A stretch of 64,000 nt of DNA, taken from contig SGPM01000002.1 in the NCBI GenBank assembly GCA_004802725.1, positions 313,873-377,872 of the forward strand, in the 5' to 3' direction. Both the position numbers and the translations under genes were made by a program. The notes beneath the pieces are model-generated. The model worked only from the letters and a program-made list of their open reading frames with translations, had not been told where the DNA came from and searched no databases. The DNA comes from Antrodiella citrinella. Lineage: Eukaryota > Basidiomycota > Agaricomycetes > Polyporales > Steccherinaceae. Below, in pieces: positions 31,492 to 43,258 of this stretch. Position 1 is the stretch's first letter; each line of letters begins with the position of its first letter.

Positions 31492-34400
31492 ATGGCTCCA
31501 GAATCTCCAACCCTAGTCTTGCCAGTCGCCGTCTCTCGCAAGGGCAAGGAGCGGCAGGCGCCACAACCCACAGACATAGCCGACAGAGTAGTCGCTTTGC
31601 AGCGCAAGCAGGCCCGCGAGTGCGTACACGTCTCTGCCCCATCCCCTCCCCGTCTCACAAACCCTGCCAACAGGTTGAACAGACCAAAAGACAGGCCAGA
31701 CCGTCCCACAGGTTCTGCGGCGACCTCTCGCTCTGCTGCGGCGCGAGCCCCCTCTCCGCGCCGCATGCTCGCATCTAACCCGAACATCGTCGTCTCACAT
31801 CCTTCCGCAGATCCTATTCCCGACGCCCAGGAGTTCTCGAGACTCAATATCTCACCCGGCTCTCCTCGCACTTCCAGAACGCACAACGGCGCTCCGGGCT
31901 CTTCATCCAAACATCTCTTCAATCCCAACGCGGAACCCCTGCGCAGGCAGATCTTGATAGCAGAACCAGAACCCATGTCCGACGGCGACTCTAGCTCGTA
32001 CGCCCCCCGAGCTCCCCCCATCCAGCCTCGCCACCACGTCTCGCCACAGTCCCGCGGCGAAGCTCCGCGCCTCTTCGACCATCGGAAGGACGACCCCACC
32101 AAGTTCGGTGCCCAAGTCCGCACCATTCAGCCCTCCGGTTCTCCCAATCTGAACGGCCGCCCCACGCCTACCCCCAAATCCTCCGGAGACTGTGTCTCCG
32201 CCTCGTCAACATCCTCCGCGTCATACGCTCATTCTTCCGTTTCTTCCAATTTCACTCTGGGCTCGACCACGACGGACTCCTCACAGTCCTCAGCCATTTT
32301 CGACAGCCAGCGCCGATCCGAGGACAGCGCCGGCCCTGTCAATGCATTATCATTCAAACTCAAGCGGCTCTATAGGACCATCAGCGGGTTAGAGGAAAAG
32401 GTCACGAAGGCGGACGAGGAGGATCGAAACAGAAACGGTCACAGCAGGGTCCTGATGAAGAACCGCCAACCGAACGCAAGTCCGAATCAGGATATCCAAG
32501 TGACAGATGAGGAGGCGGAGCGCGAGAGATGGAAGGCGTTGATTGCTGATCACAAAGAGTGCGTCATGACTTAATCGCATCCCTGGACATCGCTCACACT
32601 AAATTGCAGACTCGCTGATCAAATGCATCATATGTTGACGCTGACTTCTGCGCCGACTGTCCCCTCGTCTTTGCGCAGTGTACCAACGAAGTACAATCTC
32701 ATTGTTCGTCTGTGGACGCACGCATTCCATCGCATATTAGAGAACCTTCGATGCGCTTCCCTGACGTCCGTTGTTGCCTTGGAGCACCTGCAGGTAAGTG
32801 CATCACAATAATACAGTCTACACGGTGGCTAACCGCTGTGAACAGGACTTCATCTACTACGCATACTCATTCTACGGCTACCTCTTCGAGGAGCGCAACC
32901 TCGCTGCATTCCGCAATGAATGGCTTGAGGCACTCGGCGACCTCTCTCGGTATCGCATCCTCGTGAGCAAGATGGTGGACGGCAGCGCGCCGCCCACCAG
33001 CAGTCTCACCGCTTCCGCGGTTGCTCGATTCCAGGGCATCTCGCACCTCACACCTCGACCGTCAACACCGGTCGCAGGTGAGATGTCTGCACTGTCCGAG
33101 AAAGCTGTGTCCCCGACGCCGGCGGCGCGTATCGATGACTCGCCGCCGCCGTCACTGGCGCCCAACCACCATTTGCACAACGTTCCGAGCGTCGGTGTCG
33201 TCGCTGCGAGGTTGATGGAGCTGGAAGCAGAGCCGGAGAGGTGGAGGCAAATCGCGAAGTTGTGGTATGCGAAGGGTCTGGCGGGGGTGCCTGGTCAGGG
33301 GAAGTTGCATCATCATCTGGGGTTGTTGAGTAAAGAGAAGGAAGGAAACAACGAGGAGTTGAGAGGGATTTATCATTTCTTCAAAGGGTGAGTGTTGTTT
33401 CTATTTTCTTCACAGTCTTGGTCTCACGTTATCTACAGCATGACTTGCGTCCACCCATTCAGTAATTCTCGGGAATCTGTTCTCCCCTTCTGGTCCATGC
33501 AGGCCCAGATTCGTCGTCAGGCTGCAGACTCACGCCCATCCGAGCTCTTCATCATGTTGCACGGAATGCTCTTCACGAACATCCAATTGGACGACTTCAA
33601 GCCCATCCTTGCCCGGTTTGACGAGAAATTGCTGCTCGACGGTACGTCATATCCATTATCTTACTTTGTACCTCATAACTAATTAGAGTAATAGGTGGGG
33701 AGTCCATCCAGGATCGAGAATGGATCATGATGGCGATCGTGAATTTAGGTGCCATTCTCGAGTATGGACGGCCCAACGCGGTCTTGCGCTCCGTTTCTGG
33801 CATTGAAGGTGGCCGCCTCGGTCCCGGCATGGGCCCGCAAATTTCCAACCCGGCTATGGCGCAGCGGGTCAAGCTCATGGTCGCGAAACGCCTCGACGGA
33901 GACGACAAGAAGATGGACGTCGACGGCGAGGGCTCGGATCTCGCCCTCCCGTCTGGCGGAAGTGTCTCTTCCGATACCACACTCCCTGCAGCTGCGTCTG
34001 GTGGCCCGAGCCTCCCGGTCCAGCTGAAACTTGCTCTTCAGCTGACCTTCGCGATGCTCTCGCACACCTTCCGGAAACCCACACGCCAAACGTCACCGTT
34101 CGCGACGCACATGCTCAATCCGTACATTACGATCATCTTCACGTTCCTCGCTACCATCCTCAAGGACCGACATGCGTTGGCTGTTGTGGAGCGCGACATC
34201 CCTTGGGAGCAGATCGCCGCGTTCCTCAACGCCCACATGTCGCGCCGCCTGATTGCGAGGGAGCGTGAAAAGGAGCGCAACGATTCGGGGATGCTGCTGA
34301 CGACCGGGTGCGGGCCGCTTTCGGAGGACTGGTGCATGCGCGGGCTGGGCTGGGGCGGGAAGAAAGTGTACGAGCGCGGGTTCTGGGGCAAAGAGGCCAC

Positions 34401-35645
34401 GGGCGGGGAGGAGAACATGGAGATGGAGGTGCTGGATCGGGAGGAGGGCGAGTCGGAGATGATGGATGGGGTCATTGAGGATGGGGACGGGGACGATAAT
34501 AAGACGCAGTTGCCTGGGCAGGCGGAGATGCATGCGAGAGCGGTGAGGGTGGCGAGGGCGGCGTTGAAGATCGCGAAGGCCGTGCCGGGCTTCGTGTTTG
34601 TACCGCCGGCGAGTCCAGAGCAGAGGGGCGAGTGGCGTGTGGAGGGCGTGCTTGCCCATAAAGTCGCGCGCTGGAGGGAAGAGGATCGTCGTGAACAGGA
34701 GGAGGAGCAGAGACGTGCGAGAGGGACGCGGTGGGACGATGATAGTATGGAGGTGGACGACGAGGAGGCGATGGATGAAGACGGGGAGCAGGATGATAGT
34801 GCAGGCAGCGAGGATGGCGAACAGGACTCGGATGAAGTGAAAGCTTTGAAGGTGAGCACTCTTATTTTGTCTTTCCTGGCGAATGTTTTACTGATGGACG
34901 TCTGCTCGCTTTTAGGCTCGTCGCCGACACTTGCAGCATCTCCTGCAGTCGTCACAGATGCCGACGCCTTCGCGTCGTAGGTTGCGAGGAATTGCTCCTC
35001 AAAAGCAACCGGAGCCTTCAAGACTTTCACTTCGTGTGATTCCTGGATATACCATCCTCGTTGTCGATACTAACATCTTGCTCTCCTCTTTATCCATCTT
35101 CTCCTCGCTCGTCGAAAGCCTCAAGTGGACCATCGTTATCCCGCTTCCGGTCATCATGGAACTCGACGGACTCGCTTCGAACGACTCACCCCTCGGCCAG
35201 GCCGCCAGCGCCGCCACGGCGTACATCGTCTCGCACTTGCGCACGCACAACAAGAGTCTGAAGGTGCAAACGAGCAAGGGCAACTACCTTATGAACTTGA
35301 GTGTGCGGACGGAGCAAGTGGAGTGGAACAATGAAGAGGCGTCGTGGGAGAGGAACGTCGACGACCTCATACTCAGGGCTGCGGTGTGGCAGACGGAGCA
35401 TTGGATCGATAGGTCGACGTTCTTGTCCTCCCCAGAGAGAGAGACGACGGGGGCGTCGAAGGTGACGCTGCTCAGCTTCGATCGTATGCGTAAGTCGCAT
35501 TCTTGATTATGACATCGCGTGGGATTTACGATTGCTGACTTGACCTTGCTTCTGATGCTGCTTAGTGCGACTGAAGGCGCGTTCGCGAGACGTCGACGCT
35601 GCGAACGAGCAAGATCTCGCCGCTATCTTGGCCAGCGTGTCATAG
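31492..35645 (+). CDS. EST1/SMG5-7 family protein with C-terminal PIN nuclease domain (SMG6-like)
   Basis: SMG6/EST1A-type proteins act in nonsense-mediated mRNA decay as endonucleases and, in some lineages, in telomerase regulation. Exons 31492-32558, 32610-32793, 32846-33387, 33439-33641, 33695-34851, 34916-35489 and 35566-35645 give 1268 aa. Residues 1-300 are disordered and Ser/Pro-rich. A 14-3-3-like/TPR and Est1 DNA/RNA-binding region follows: ALEHLQDFIYYAYSFYGYLF, LGDLSRYRILVSKM, QIAKLWYAKGLAGVPGQGKL, HHHLGLLSKE, GIYHFFKGMTCVHPFSNSRE. Acidic stretches (EVDDEEAMDEDGEQDD) precede the PIN domain at about residues 1060-1268. Its acidic residues are present: VVDTNILLS, VIMELDGLAS, NVDDLILRAAVW and LLSFDR. 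Confidence 0.9.
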
Positions 35646-38323
35646 GACGCCTATACCTGCAGCGTATGGCGACAAAAAGCGCTTCGAGCAGCTTTTCGAC
35701 GATTCACATGTGACCACAGCGCCTGTGCGTCTCTGCGTGCGACGTCCCCCCCATCACAAGGTTACGCCCGGTACGAGTCCAGCTTCGACGATAGCCGGCA
35801 CTCCCCTCGTCTTTCTGCCTGGGGTTCAGTGTGCTCCGAGGCTGTCGTCGGTAGGTGGGCGAGCTGGGTGGTCTGTTATGTTACGTTTTTTTTCCCATTG
35901 TGAGTGGCAAGAAGAATGCAGAATAGGACTGGGACTTTGTCGGAAGGGTGTTTTTGGAGTAGTTGTTCTCTTGTGTTTCGTCGTCGTCCTTTCATTTCCT
36001 CTCTTTCTCCAACGTGCATTATGGCTACTGCCTCTGTCTGCTAGCATATCTCGATCCTTCCTTTGCCTTGCGTTTCCTCTCCCTATATTCTACAACACAA
36101 TGCACATGCAACTTCGATACCCTCCCTCAAGTCTCGATCTCATCCCGCGCGTTCTTGGTATTTTATTTTCATGTCCCCCTGCATACCAAACGTTCCCTCC
36201 CCCTCTTTCTTCTTCGTTTCTTTCTTGTGTTTGTCTCTGTCTTTTTGTCTTTGTCAATGTCATTGTCTTGTCAACTCTCATCTTATCTGATCTCTTGCAA
36301 TTGTATGTAGTCAGCATGTATAAGAACCGCTTGCACCGGCACACACAACATATGAATTTGTAAGTTTGGATATGGTTCGTGTGTTCGTGTGGACTCGAGA
36401 GCTTGACTTTGGACGGCGTTTCTTGATATTAATAAGTGCCCCAGTGATCGAGAGGATATGTCAGTGCGATCAATGCGATCAGTGCCTCCGTTCCACCATG
36501 TGCGTGACAGAACGTTTGAACTCTGTTTGCTGTGGATTCGAACCGAGTACAAGTGGACCTGTCGTGCATCGATATCATGTTCGGTGAGTATTCGGGTCTG
36601 TTGGGTCTAGAAGCTCTGGACGTCCGTGTTCTCTTCGCTTTCGTAAGCCAGTTCTTGCATTCTATGTGCGTTGGCCCTGCCCCAGTCGCGTTAGTAACTA
36701 CGTATACTAACTTGACAATCATTGCCAAGCCGACGTATGTGCAAGCTACTCCAGTCTACGTCCCGCCAAGCTGCAGATAAGCTATGGATAGAACCGGACC
36801 ATCTCTGACTCGGAGTCGTCAAGGAGGACTCACCGATTCGCCACGTTGGATGATTGGCATTCCCTGGATGAAGCACTCCTGCGTACGGGCTTTCCCCTTT
36901 TATCACCAATGTCTTCGCGTTTCCGACCCTCAGCCTCATTATATTAGAATACATCGTAGTAGCTACTGTCTACCATAGGGCATGCCCTCGAGGACAATAA
37001 ACCGGATCCAATGTTTTAAAGAAGCACTCCTGGATTGAACACCCTCATGTCGACGGTGCCCTTTCACCGGTTTCCACTACAGGATAGTCAGTGAGGGTGT
37101 TACATCATGCCTTCGTCCTGACGATCATCGTATTGAGTTGGCCAGCAGTGCTTAGGTATGTGCGTCCATCATCCAGTGCGCTAGTTGGCAATCTGAATCC
37201 TATTACAATTAGTAGAGAGCTTCCAGCGTTCTCCCACAAGGTTCAAAGTCCCCACACTTGCACTGTCAGACTTCACAAAGCCAATAAGCCCGACCTCCAA
37301 CATAGGCCGGTAAAAATCGGTCTTCTGCGTGTAATGCGCCGAGCTGACTCGGAAAGCGCCACCAAGGGCCCAAACACCCCTCAGGTCCTCGTCTCCACTC
37401 TTGACCGTTCAGGTGCGGTTCTTGCAGTTCTCCGAGGGAAGGGAAGCTCGAAGGCTCTGTGCGTATCTCCACGCAAACTCTTCCCCGTCCTCAAAATCCG
37501 TTCCGTTGCGGTGGTGGTGGCGGTGGCGGGATTGGCACCGAAAGCCTACAGGACATGTCCGAGTCTTGAAAACTTACTTCAGTACGTCGTGTTTATACTT
37601 ATCTCCTTTTGTTCTGACGATAGATACCTGTGATGTCATGTGATTTGCTGCAAGAGAGGACCCTCCCGATAGTGGCTTCGGTCACAGGAGCCGCGGTGTG
37701 TGTGGCCGAGCGGGCATTGTACGACTCAAAATACCGCTCGAGACGCTCAACTGAAGCAGTATCGAATCCGTTGCTGTATGAGGGAAACGATCTAGTAAAG
37801 AATTCTTGGGTGCAACTTGAAACCTTATGGTTCTCAAGTTTGCATTCTTTGCGACCGAGAAGTGGCCAAGACGCGAGTGTAGGCCTCGTTATACAGTGCG
37901 GCTAACCCTGTACAGGTACGTCTACAGCACTATTCGGAGCCATTGCCCTTGGGTCTGCAGATTTTCGGACTCAGTCTGTCGCGCGCCCGCCTGTCAAAGG
38001 CTTCGCCGGTCTTCGCTATGAAGTAATCACCACTATCTAACCACCGGTGGTGAAATACAATGCTTCGATTGAAAATGATTAGCCCGCGCCGTCTCTGGAC
38101 CGCTCGTTCCGTTCCTGCTATCATACATCTTCACCATTCAAGTTGATATGCATAGTTCCTTTGGCTGTCTTCGGTTCTGGCGCTACACGGCTACATATGG
38201 AGTGGCCCTTTCCCAAACAGACGTCAAGAGACTCCTTGTATCAGCATTAACGCCGCTTTGGATCGTGGAAGTTAGGGCTGCTACTCAAACCCTTTGTTGC
38301 GCAGAAGTGTTATAAGATCGGCT
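35646..38323. other. Gene-poor region downstream of the SMG6-like gene
   Basis: The first 700 bp are pyrimidine-rich and probably hold the 3' UTR of the SMG6-like gene. The rest contains only short frames (for example 37091-37633) without motifs. No mobile-element signature was recognised. Confidence 0.5.
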
Positions 38324-38330
38324 TCATGTT

Positions 38331-38680
38331 GTGGATTTTCGCATTCCTGTCCTCTTCAGATCTCTTGTCTTCTCCGTAAGCACATATATAATGCGCTACG
38401 CGAAGATCTACGAACACCCGGAGCCAAGCATGGACGATGTGGATATGTCACTTTGGTCGACCATATGCCTCGTCCTGCTACTGGCCATTGTCGCAGCATC
38501 GTGCATTGGACTATGCATGTGTCTACTGCTATGGGACCAATGTAGTCTCGGTGAGTGCATGTTTTCCATCCGTTGTGAGATGCACTGGGGTGCTAATGTC
38601 ATTTGTTGACGTCAATAGAATATTCTGGCTTCCAGCCAGTAACAATATCGCGACATACATCTTCCTTTTGGAAGTAGAAT
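38331..38680 (+). CDS. Possible small membrane protein
   Basis: A frame opening MDFRIPVLFRSLVFSV contains one strong hydrophobic segment (STICLVLLLAIVAASCIGLC and beyond) after an acidic stretch. A canonical donor after CTCG (GTGAGT, about 38550) and an acceptor TCAATAG at about 38618 would extend it in phase to EYSGFQPVTISRHTSSFWK and a stop near 38680, about 90 aa. No homologue is recognised, and chance open sequence is a real alternative. Confidence 0.3.
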
Positions 38681-39219
38681 CTCATACATCACCGACTGCT
38701 ATGGTCCTATGAAAGCGAACTTCAACACTTGTAGTATGTCTCATCCGACTTTGCGGCTTCATTTCATATGCTAATTTCCCACACCTAGCATTAGTATGCA
38801 GACCTGCCGAAGGGACTCCGTCATGGTAACCCCAATGTATCCACATAGAAACTATCCGATCACAATCCTATTCCCCTCCCGTCTTTGAGCAATGTCTACA
38901 TCAACCCCGTATACATTACCGAAAATAGATGGCTGCCTGCGTCTTTGTGACCGTGCCAACCTTGCTTCTGTATCTTACACATACTGCATGTTCTATTATC
39001 GAGCCATCCTCACTGCCGATCTCGTTTGAGTCACCAAGTTCATTATTATGACTCCTATGAGCGTCCTAGAGAAGACTACCAAGAAGACAACGCGCTCCGT
39101 TATTACTATACATACAGACCGGCAGTCGAAGGCACGTCTGTTCTAATACCAAGTTACTGTTCGTTCCTGGGACCGAGCATCTTTACACCTTCCATCCCAG
39201 ATGTGGTGTCGAAAACACA
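38681..39219. other. Spacer downstream of the DOMON-b561 gene
   Basis: 3' flank of the minus-strand gene that ends at 39220. No supported gene. Confidence 0.45.
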
Positions 39220-41023
39220 TCACAATGTCCGTGAAGATAAGGGAACAGGGATTGATATGGGCATCGTACGTTCCCATACGACTTCTCGCATTTCAGTGAC
39301 ATTGGGGTCCGCGGCAAAGTCCCTCGGTCGACTGAACATATCATGTGTTCCGTCGTCGTCCGCTGCTACCGACGGGATCGATTCTTCGTGAGGGTTGCGA
39401 TCCGACGTGTGAGCTGCCAGTGGTAAGCTGGCGGCTACAGGGAATGGCGGAGTTGGCAGAAGCCAGCCTAGACGTTCTTGGTCTCGCTGACGTCGAAGGT
39501 CTTTCAGGCCGACGAGATAACCAGTAGGGATGATCTGCATTACAAACAGCTTAGTCCGCACACAAGCGTACCAAGCGAAAGGAAAGACTTACAATAGCCC
39601 ACGCCACCCAAATCCATGTCAGAATCTTGGCTGCGCTCGGGGACAGCAGTGTGTCCCGGGAGATGCCTGTCTTAGTCTACACATGGCCGTTAGTATGTGA
39701 GCCAGGAAAGAAGCATTAAACTAAGTGCTTACCTCGGCGAATGCCAAAACAAGCATAACAAGCCCGAGTACGATGTGTATGATGTTCCTCGGAGGATGCA
39801 GTGATATTTGTTTGGCGCGACGGAGTATCACAACGCCTGACGTCAGCTGCAGAATGTATAGCGCGAACAGCACTACACCCATTATCTGGCAACATAAAAA
39901 TAAGTCGATTTGCCTACCATGATGAGGGTCCAGAGCTTACCTGGTGCTCGTTCACAACATGTTTGCGCCCTCTTTTTGAGACAGATAACGGCCCCAAGAC
40001 CCAGCCAACTGTGATAACAGGCATGCTCAGAACCACTGAAACGAACCAATGAGATTTGAGCCACAACGGTGTCCTCGTCCTGCCCCATCGCGCAACCAGA
40101 GCGGATAAAGGCAACAGAACCATAAATCCAATGAACGATAGTATTGCATGTGCAGCAAGGAAGGGGTCGTGAGAGTGGTGTGATGCGTTTCCTAAAGACG
40201 GTGCAGTGGGGCTGGCTGCCTGTGGCGTAATGGTCGGACTAGATGTGGGGATACTGGCCGGTGGCTGCGACGGCGTGCTACCCGCAGGTGTCGTTGTGGA
40301 CAAATTCAGCGGCTTCGTGAGGTCAAGCGTAAAAGCCCCGGCGTCGAGATGTTGTTCCAAGGAGGTCGATGGATCAGGCGGCGGACGGGTGACGCCAAAT
40401 GCCCAGATGAGCTGTTGCACGGTGTCGTTGTTCTTTGGTATGTCGAAAGCCAGGGTAGGAGTTATGTCGGACTTCAATGAATCGGTGAGTTGACATCGTA
40501 GACCTGGCTTTGTTCAACTCAAACGACTTACAAGGTTCGTCCGCGGTGACAATTGTGCAACTCGTGGTGGAGATGCGAGGGGAGTCGGTTCGACATGGCC
40601 AGCAGCTTGTCGTTGAGACAGCGTCACGGTACCATCAGCGTTGGGCCACAAGATGACCAGCGGCGTATTCTTCATCTGACTCCCGAACCCACTGAGCTAG
40701 ATCAGCACGGCGTTGATGGGTACATCTTGCAGTCATGCGCTCACATAGACATCCACCCGAGCTGATTGAGCGACTGTAGTTCATCTTTGAAAGAATGCAA
40801 TATCAACAATATCGAATCATTCATAGAGAGCTTGGCACATACAAGTAACAATGGAGCCGTTCACGGTCGCCTTTGTACACATCAGAACGCCGCACCACGT
40901 GTCGCCCGTGAGTGATGCAGATACTGGGTGCATCCATGGGCTAGGAAGCGCAAGACATATCAATAGAACTTGAATGATGTTTCGAGGTAGACTGTTCAAG
41001 TTCAAGTTGAGGGGCAGTGCCAT
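39220..41023 (-). CDS. DOMON plus cytochrome b561 transmembrane protein
   Basis: A heme-containing transmembrane electron-transfer protein; fungal members have an extracellular heme-binding DOMON domain resembling the cytochrome domain of cellobiose dehydrogenase, followed by a b561 ferric-reductase-like membrane domain. The start at 41023 is chosen because it places a clean signal peptide (NIIQVLLICLALPSPWMHPV) at the N-terminus; upstream in-frame Met codons would spoil it. DOMON motifs: GDTWCGVLMCTKATVNGSIV, YELQSLNQLGWMSI, WPNADGTVTLSQRQAAGHVE. A Pro/Ser/Thr-rich linker leads to about five membrane helices with conserved His: HDPFLAAHAILSFIGFMVL, LKSHWFVSVVLSMPVI, VVNEHQ, HPPRNIIHI and a final helix ending GYLVGLKDLRRQ. 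The cytosolic tail is about 80 aa. Confidence 0.85.
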
Positions 41024-41474
41024 TCGAACACGTTCAGACGGCTGAGAGGATGAGTGTCGAAAGGCATCCAAGATACTCTCAGGCCGCGCCAATATATCCA
41101 GCCCACTGTCCGTCCAGAATGCGGTACGCCTGGGAACAGTTCGTTCATCGTGTGGTCTGTACGCCGGAGCACTTGAGAATCCAACAAACACCGGCGCGAG
41201 AAAATGGGCGAATATGGGCGCGTGGCAACCGTGTGGATCTGGGAACAGCCGAGACCATGACTGAACGTGCATGGTGCAAGTCGTTTAAAACCTTATGGAG
41301 AAGCGTCTCAGAGATTCAAAGGATCATTCAAAGATAAGCGCACCACATTCATAGCAGAGCCTGAAATAGCGTGTTCACGCCTCGAACGCGTTGTTTCTAA
41401 ATCTGATCTCTTTACAATTTTTGAATACAACTGCCGACACTCCAATGCGATGTACAGGATTCAGAACCGAGCAT
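41024..41474. other. Spacer between DOMON-b561 and NDK (same strand)
   Basis: Promoter of the DOMON-b561 gene and 3' flank of NDK. No supported gene. Confidence 0.5.
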
Positions 41475-42166
41475 TTACTCGAAGACCCACTTCTCGTTGT
41501 CGTTGGTGTACTGGACAACGCCCTCGGGGAACCAGCTGCAAAGGTGGTCAATTTTTTGTTACGAGATCGATCGCAAAACGCGTACAGCTTGATCTCCTTC
41601 TCAGCAGACTCGACAGCGTCCGAGCCGTGACAAATGTTGCGGCCAACGGCGAGAGCGTAGTCACCACGGATAGTTCCTGCCCATCGATAGATCAGACGCT
41701 GATTCGATTAGATATGAGTTACGTAGAAACACACCTGGAGCAGAGGCAAGAGGGTTGGTGGCACCGAGCATGACACGTCCAGTCTTGACGGCATCGAGAC
41801 CAGTCCAAACCATGGCAACGACGGGGCCGGATGCCATGTACTTGATGAGTCCGGGGAAGAAGGCCTTGCCCTTGAGGTCGGCGTAGTCTGTTAGAGCGCG
41901 GTTAGCTTCTACTTTGGGGCATGCATATTTCGAATTGCCACTCACGCTCCTCAAGGTGCGCGGGGGTGGCGTGCACGAGCTTAAGAGCGGTCAGCTTGAA
42001 GCCACGCTTCTCGAAGCGGCTAATGATATCGCCGACGATTCCACGCTGGACGCCGTCAGGCTAGAGAACGCGGAACGGGGTCGGAAATGAGTGACATCGG
42101 GCAACATCTCGGAGAGTAGAATGTCTATACCTTGACCATGATGTAGGTGCGCTCCTGGACAGACAT
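41475..42166 (-). CDS. YNK1: Nucleoside diphosphate kinase
   Basis: Transfers the gamma-phosphate from ATP to NDPs through a phosphohistidine. Exons (minus) 42166-42131, 42060-41946, 41887-41735, 41676-41580 and 41535-41475 give 153 aa, the standard length. Typical motifs: [93 protein letters not shown], and active-site [16 protein letters not shown] with the catalytic His, then [19 protein letters not shown]. It is divergent from QCR7 with 257 bp between start codons. A TATAAAATA lies 76 bp upstream of the start. Confidence 0.97.
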
Positions 42167-42241
42167 TTTATGTAGCTGAGGTGGTGGGGATGATGGTTGG
42201 AAGGAAGATGGGGTGCAGCAAGAAGAGGACAGGACAGACCG

Positions 42242-42250
42242 TATTTTATA
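42242..42250 (-). promoter_or_regulatory. TATA box of the nucleoside diphosphate kinase gene
   Basis: TATAAAATA on the minus strand, 76 bp upstream of the NDK start, within the shared promoter with QCR7. Confidence 0.5.
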
Positions 42251-42423
42251 GCACCGTACCGCGTTTTATCGATCGCAGATGCGTCCAGAAACGTGATGCC
42301 ACCGGAACCAAATACAGATCAACAGAAAACAATCGAGCGCCCGTGTATCGGCTGTCCCCGGGACCGTCGACGACCAGCTCAATATTTCGTTTCGTCCATA
42401 CACACCCTCTTCATACTCTTACA

Positions 42424-42979
42424 ATGACTCTCTTCGGTCCTCTTGGCCCTTCTCTCGCCCCATGGGTGCGCTCTTTCAAAGGCTTCAGACGGCTGGTCAA
42501 GAGCCATGCCGACTGGTACGCCAACCTCGCAGGATACAGGAAGTTGGGGTTGCGGTATGACGACCTGTGTATGTCCCGTTAATCACCCTTCTTGGACAAG
42601 TAATCTGACTTTCATTGCAGTGGTCGAAGAACGTGACGATGTGCAGCGCGTATGCATGACCGATGTATTCTCTCAACAAACGTATCTTGACGCGTTTTGT
42701 TTTTGCAGGCTTTGGGCCGTCTGACCCCCCGTGAAACCTACGACCGTACATTCCGCTTCAAACGTGCTTCGCATCAAGCAGTGCTGCACAAGGATCTGCC
42801 CAAAGATCAATGGGTTCAGGCCTCAGAGGTAAGCACCGTCCGAATACCACCTGCCTCTGTAGCTTACTCGTGTAATTACCGCACAGGACGTCCGATACCT
42901 CAGACCACATGTGGAGGAGGTTGCGAAGGAGGACACCGAGCGTGCGGTCTGGGATAACATTGCTGTCTCCAGGAAGTAG
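42424..42979 (+). CDS. QCR7: Cytochrome b-c1 complex subunit 7 (complex III)
   Basis: Matrix-side subunit of mitochondrial ubiquinol-cytochrome c reductase, needed for assembly with cytochrome b. Exons 42424-42568, 42621-42649, 42709-42828 and 42887-42979 give 128 aa, the usual length. Family motifs: GPLGPSLAPWVRSFKGFRRL, SHADWYANLAGYRKLGLRYD, VEERDDVQRALGRLTPRETY, RTFRFKRASHQAVLHKDLP and DVRYLRPHVEEVAKED. The second exon is only 29 nt. No cleavable presequence is expected in this subunit. It shares a short divergent promoter with the NDK gene. Confidence 0.96.
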
Positions 42980-43258
42980 ATGGATTGCCAATGCTATAGA
43001 TTTGCCTTCGTGTTTGCCTTATGACCACATCGCGTCCTACGACTGCAATTCCGAAACCGTCCGGAGGATTAAAATGTCGCGTACCATGTCCTGCTAGCCA
43101 ATCCCATATCGACAATTGCGCAATCGAACATAGCAAATGAGATAAATGATAAATCTATGTTTTCCAGTACAGGGAACCAATACAGCAGGATCTACACTTC
43201 TTCGACTATCATTACTTCGTTTACTTCCCCTTGAATGTGTCCAGTAGTATTAATACGT

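Noticed and set aside
31149..32126. 325-codon minus-strand frame overlapping the SDR/SMG6-like junction
   Set aside because: Antisense to the disordered N-terminus of the SMG6-like protein; composition is a shadow of Ser/Pro codons.
34038..35030. 330-codon open frame antisense to the SMG6-like gene
   Set aside because: It is the Ser/Pro-rich mirror of acidic, GC-biased codons of a well-supported gene and has no motif of its own.
36510..36560. tRNA-like T-arm (GGTTCGAATCC on the minus strand)
   Set aside because: The flanking bases do not form a T-stem and no D-arm, anticodon arm or acceptor stem could be drawn.
37091..37633. 180-codon plus-strand frame in the gene-poor region
   Set aside because: No recognisable motif, no splice partners, and a mixed composition typical of chance open sequence.
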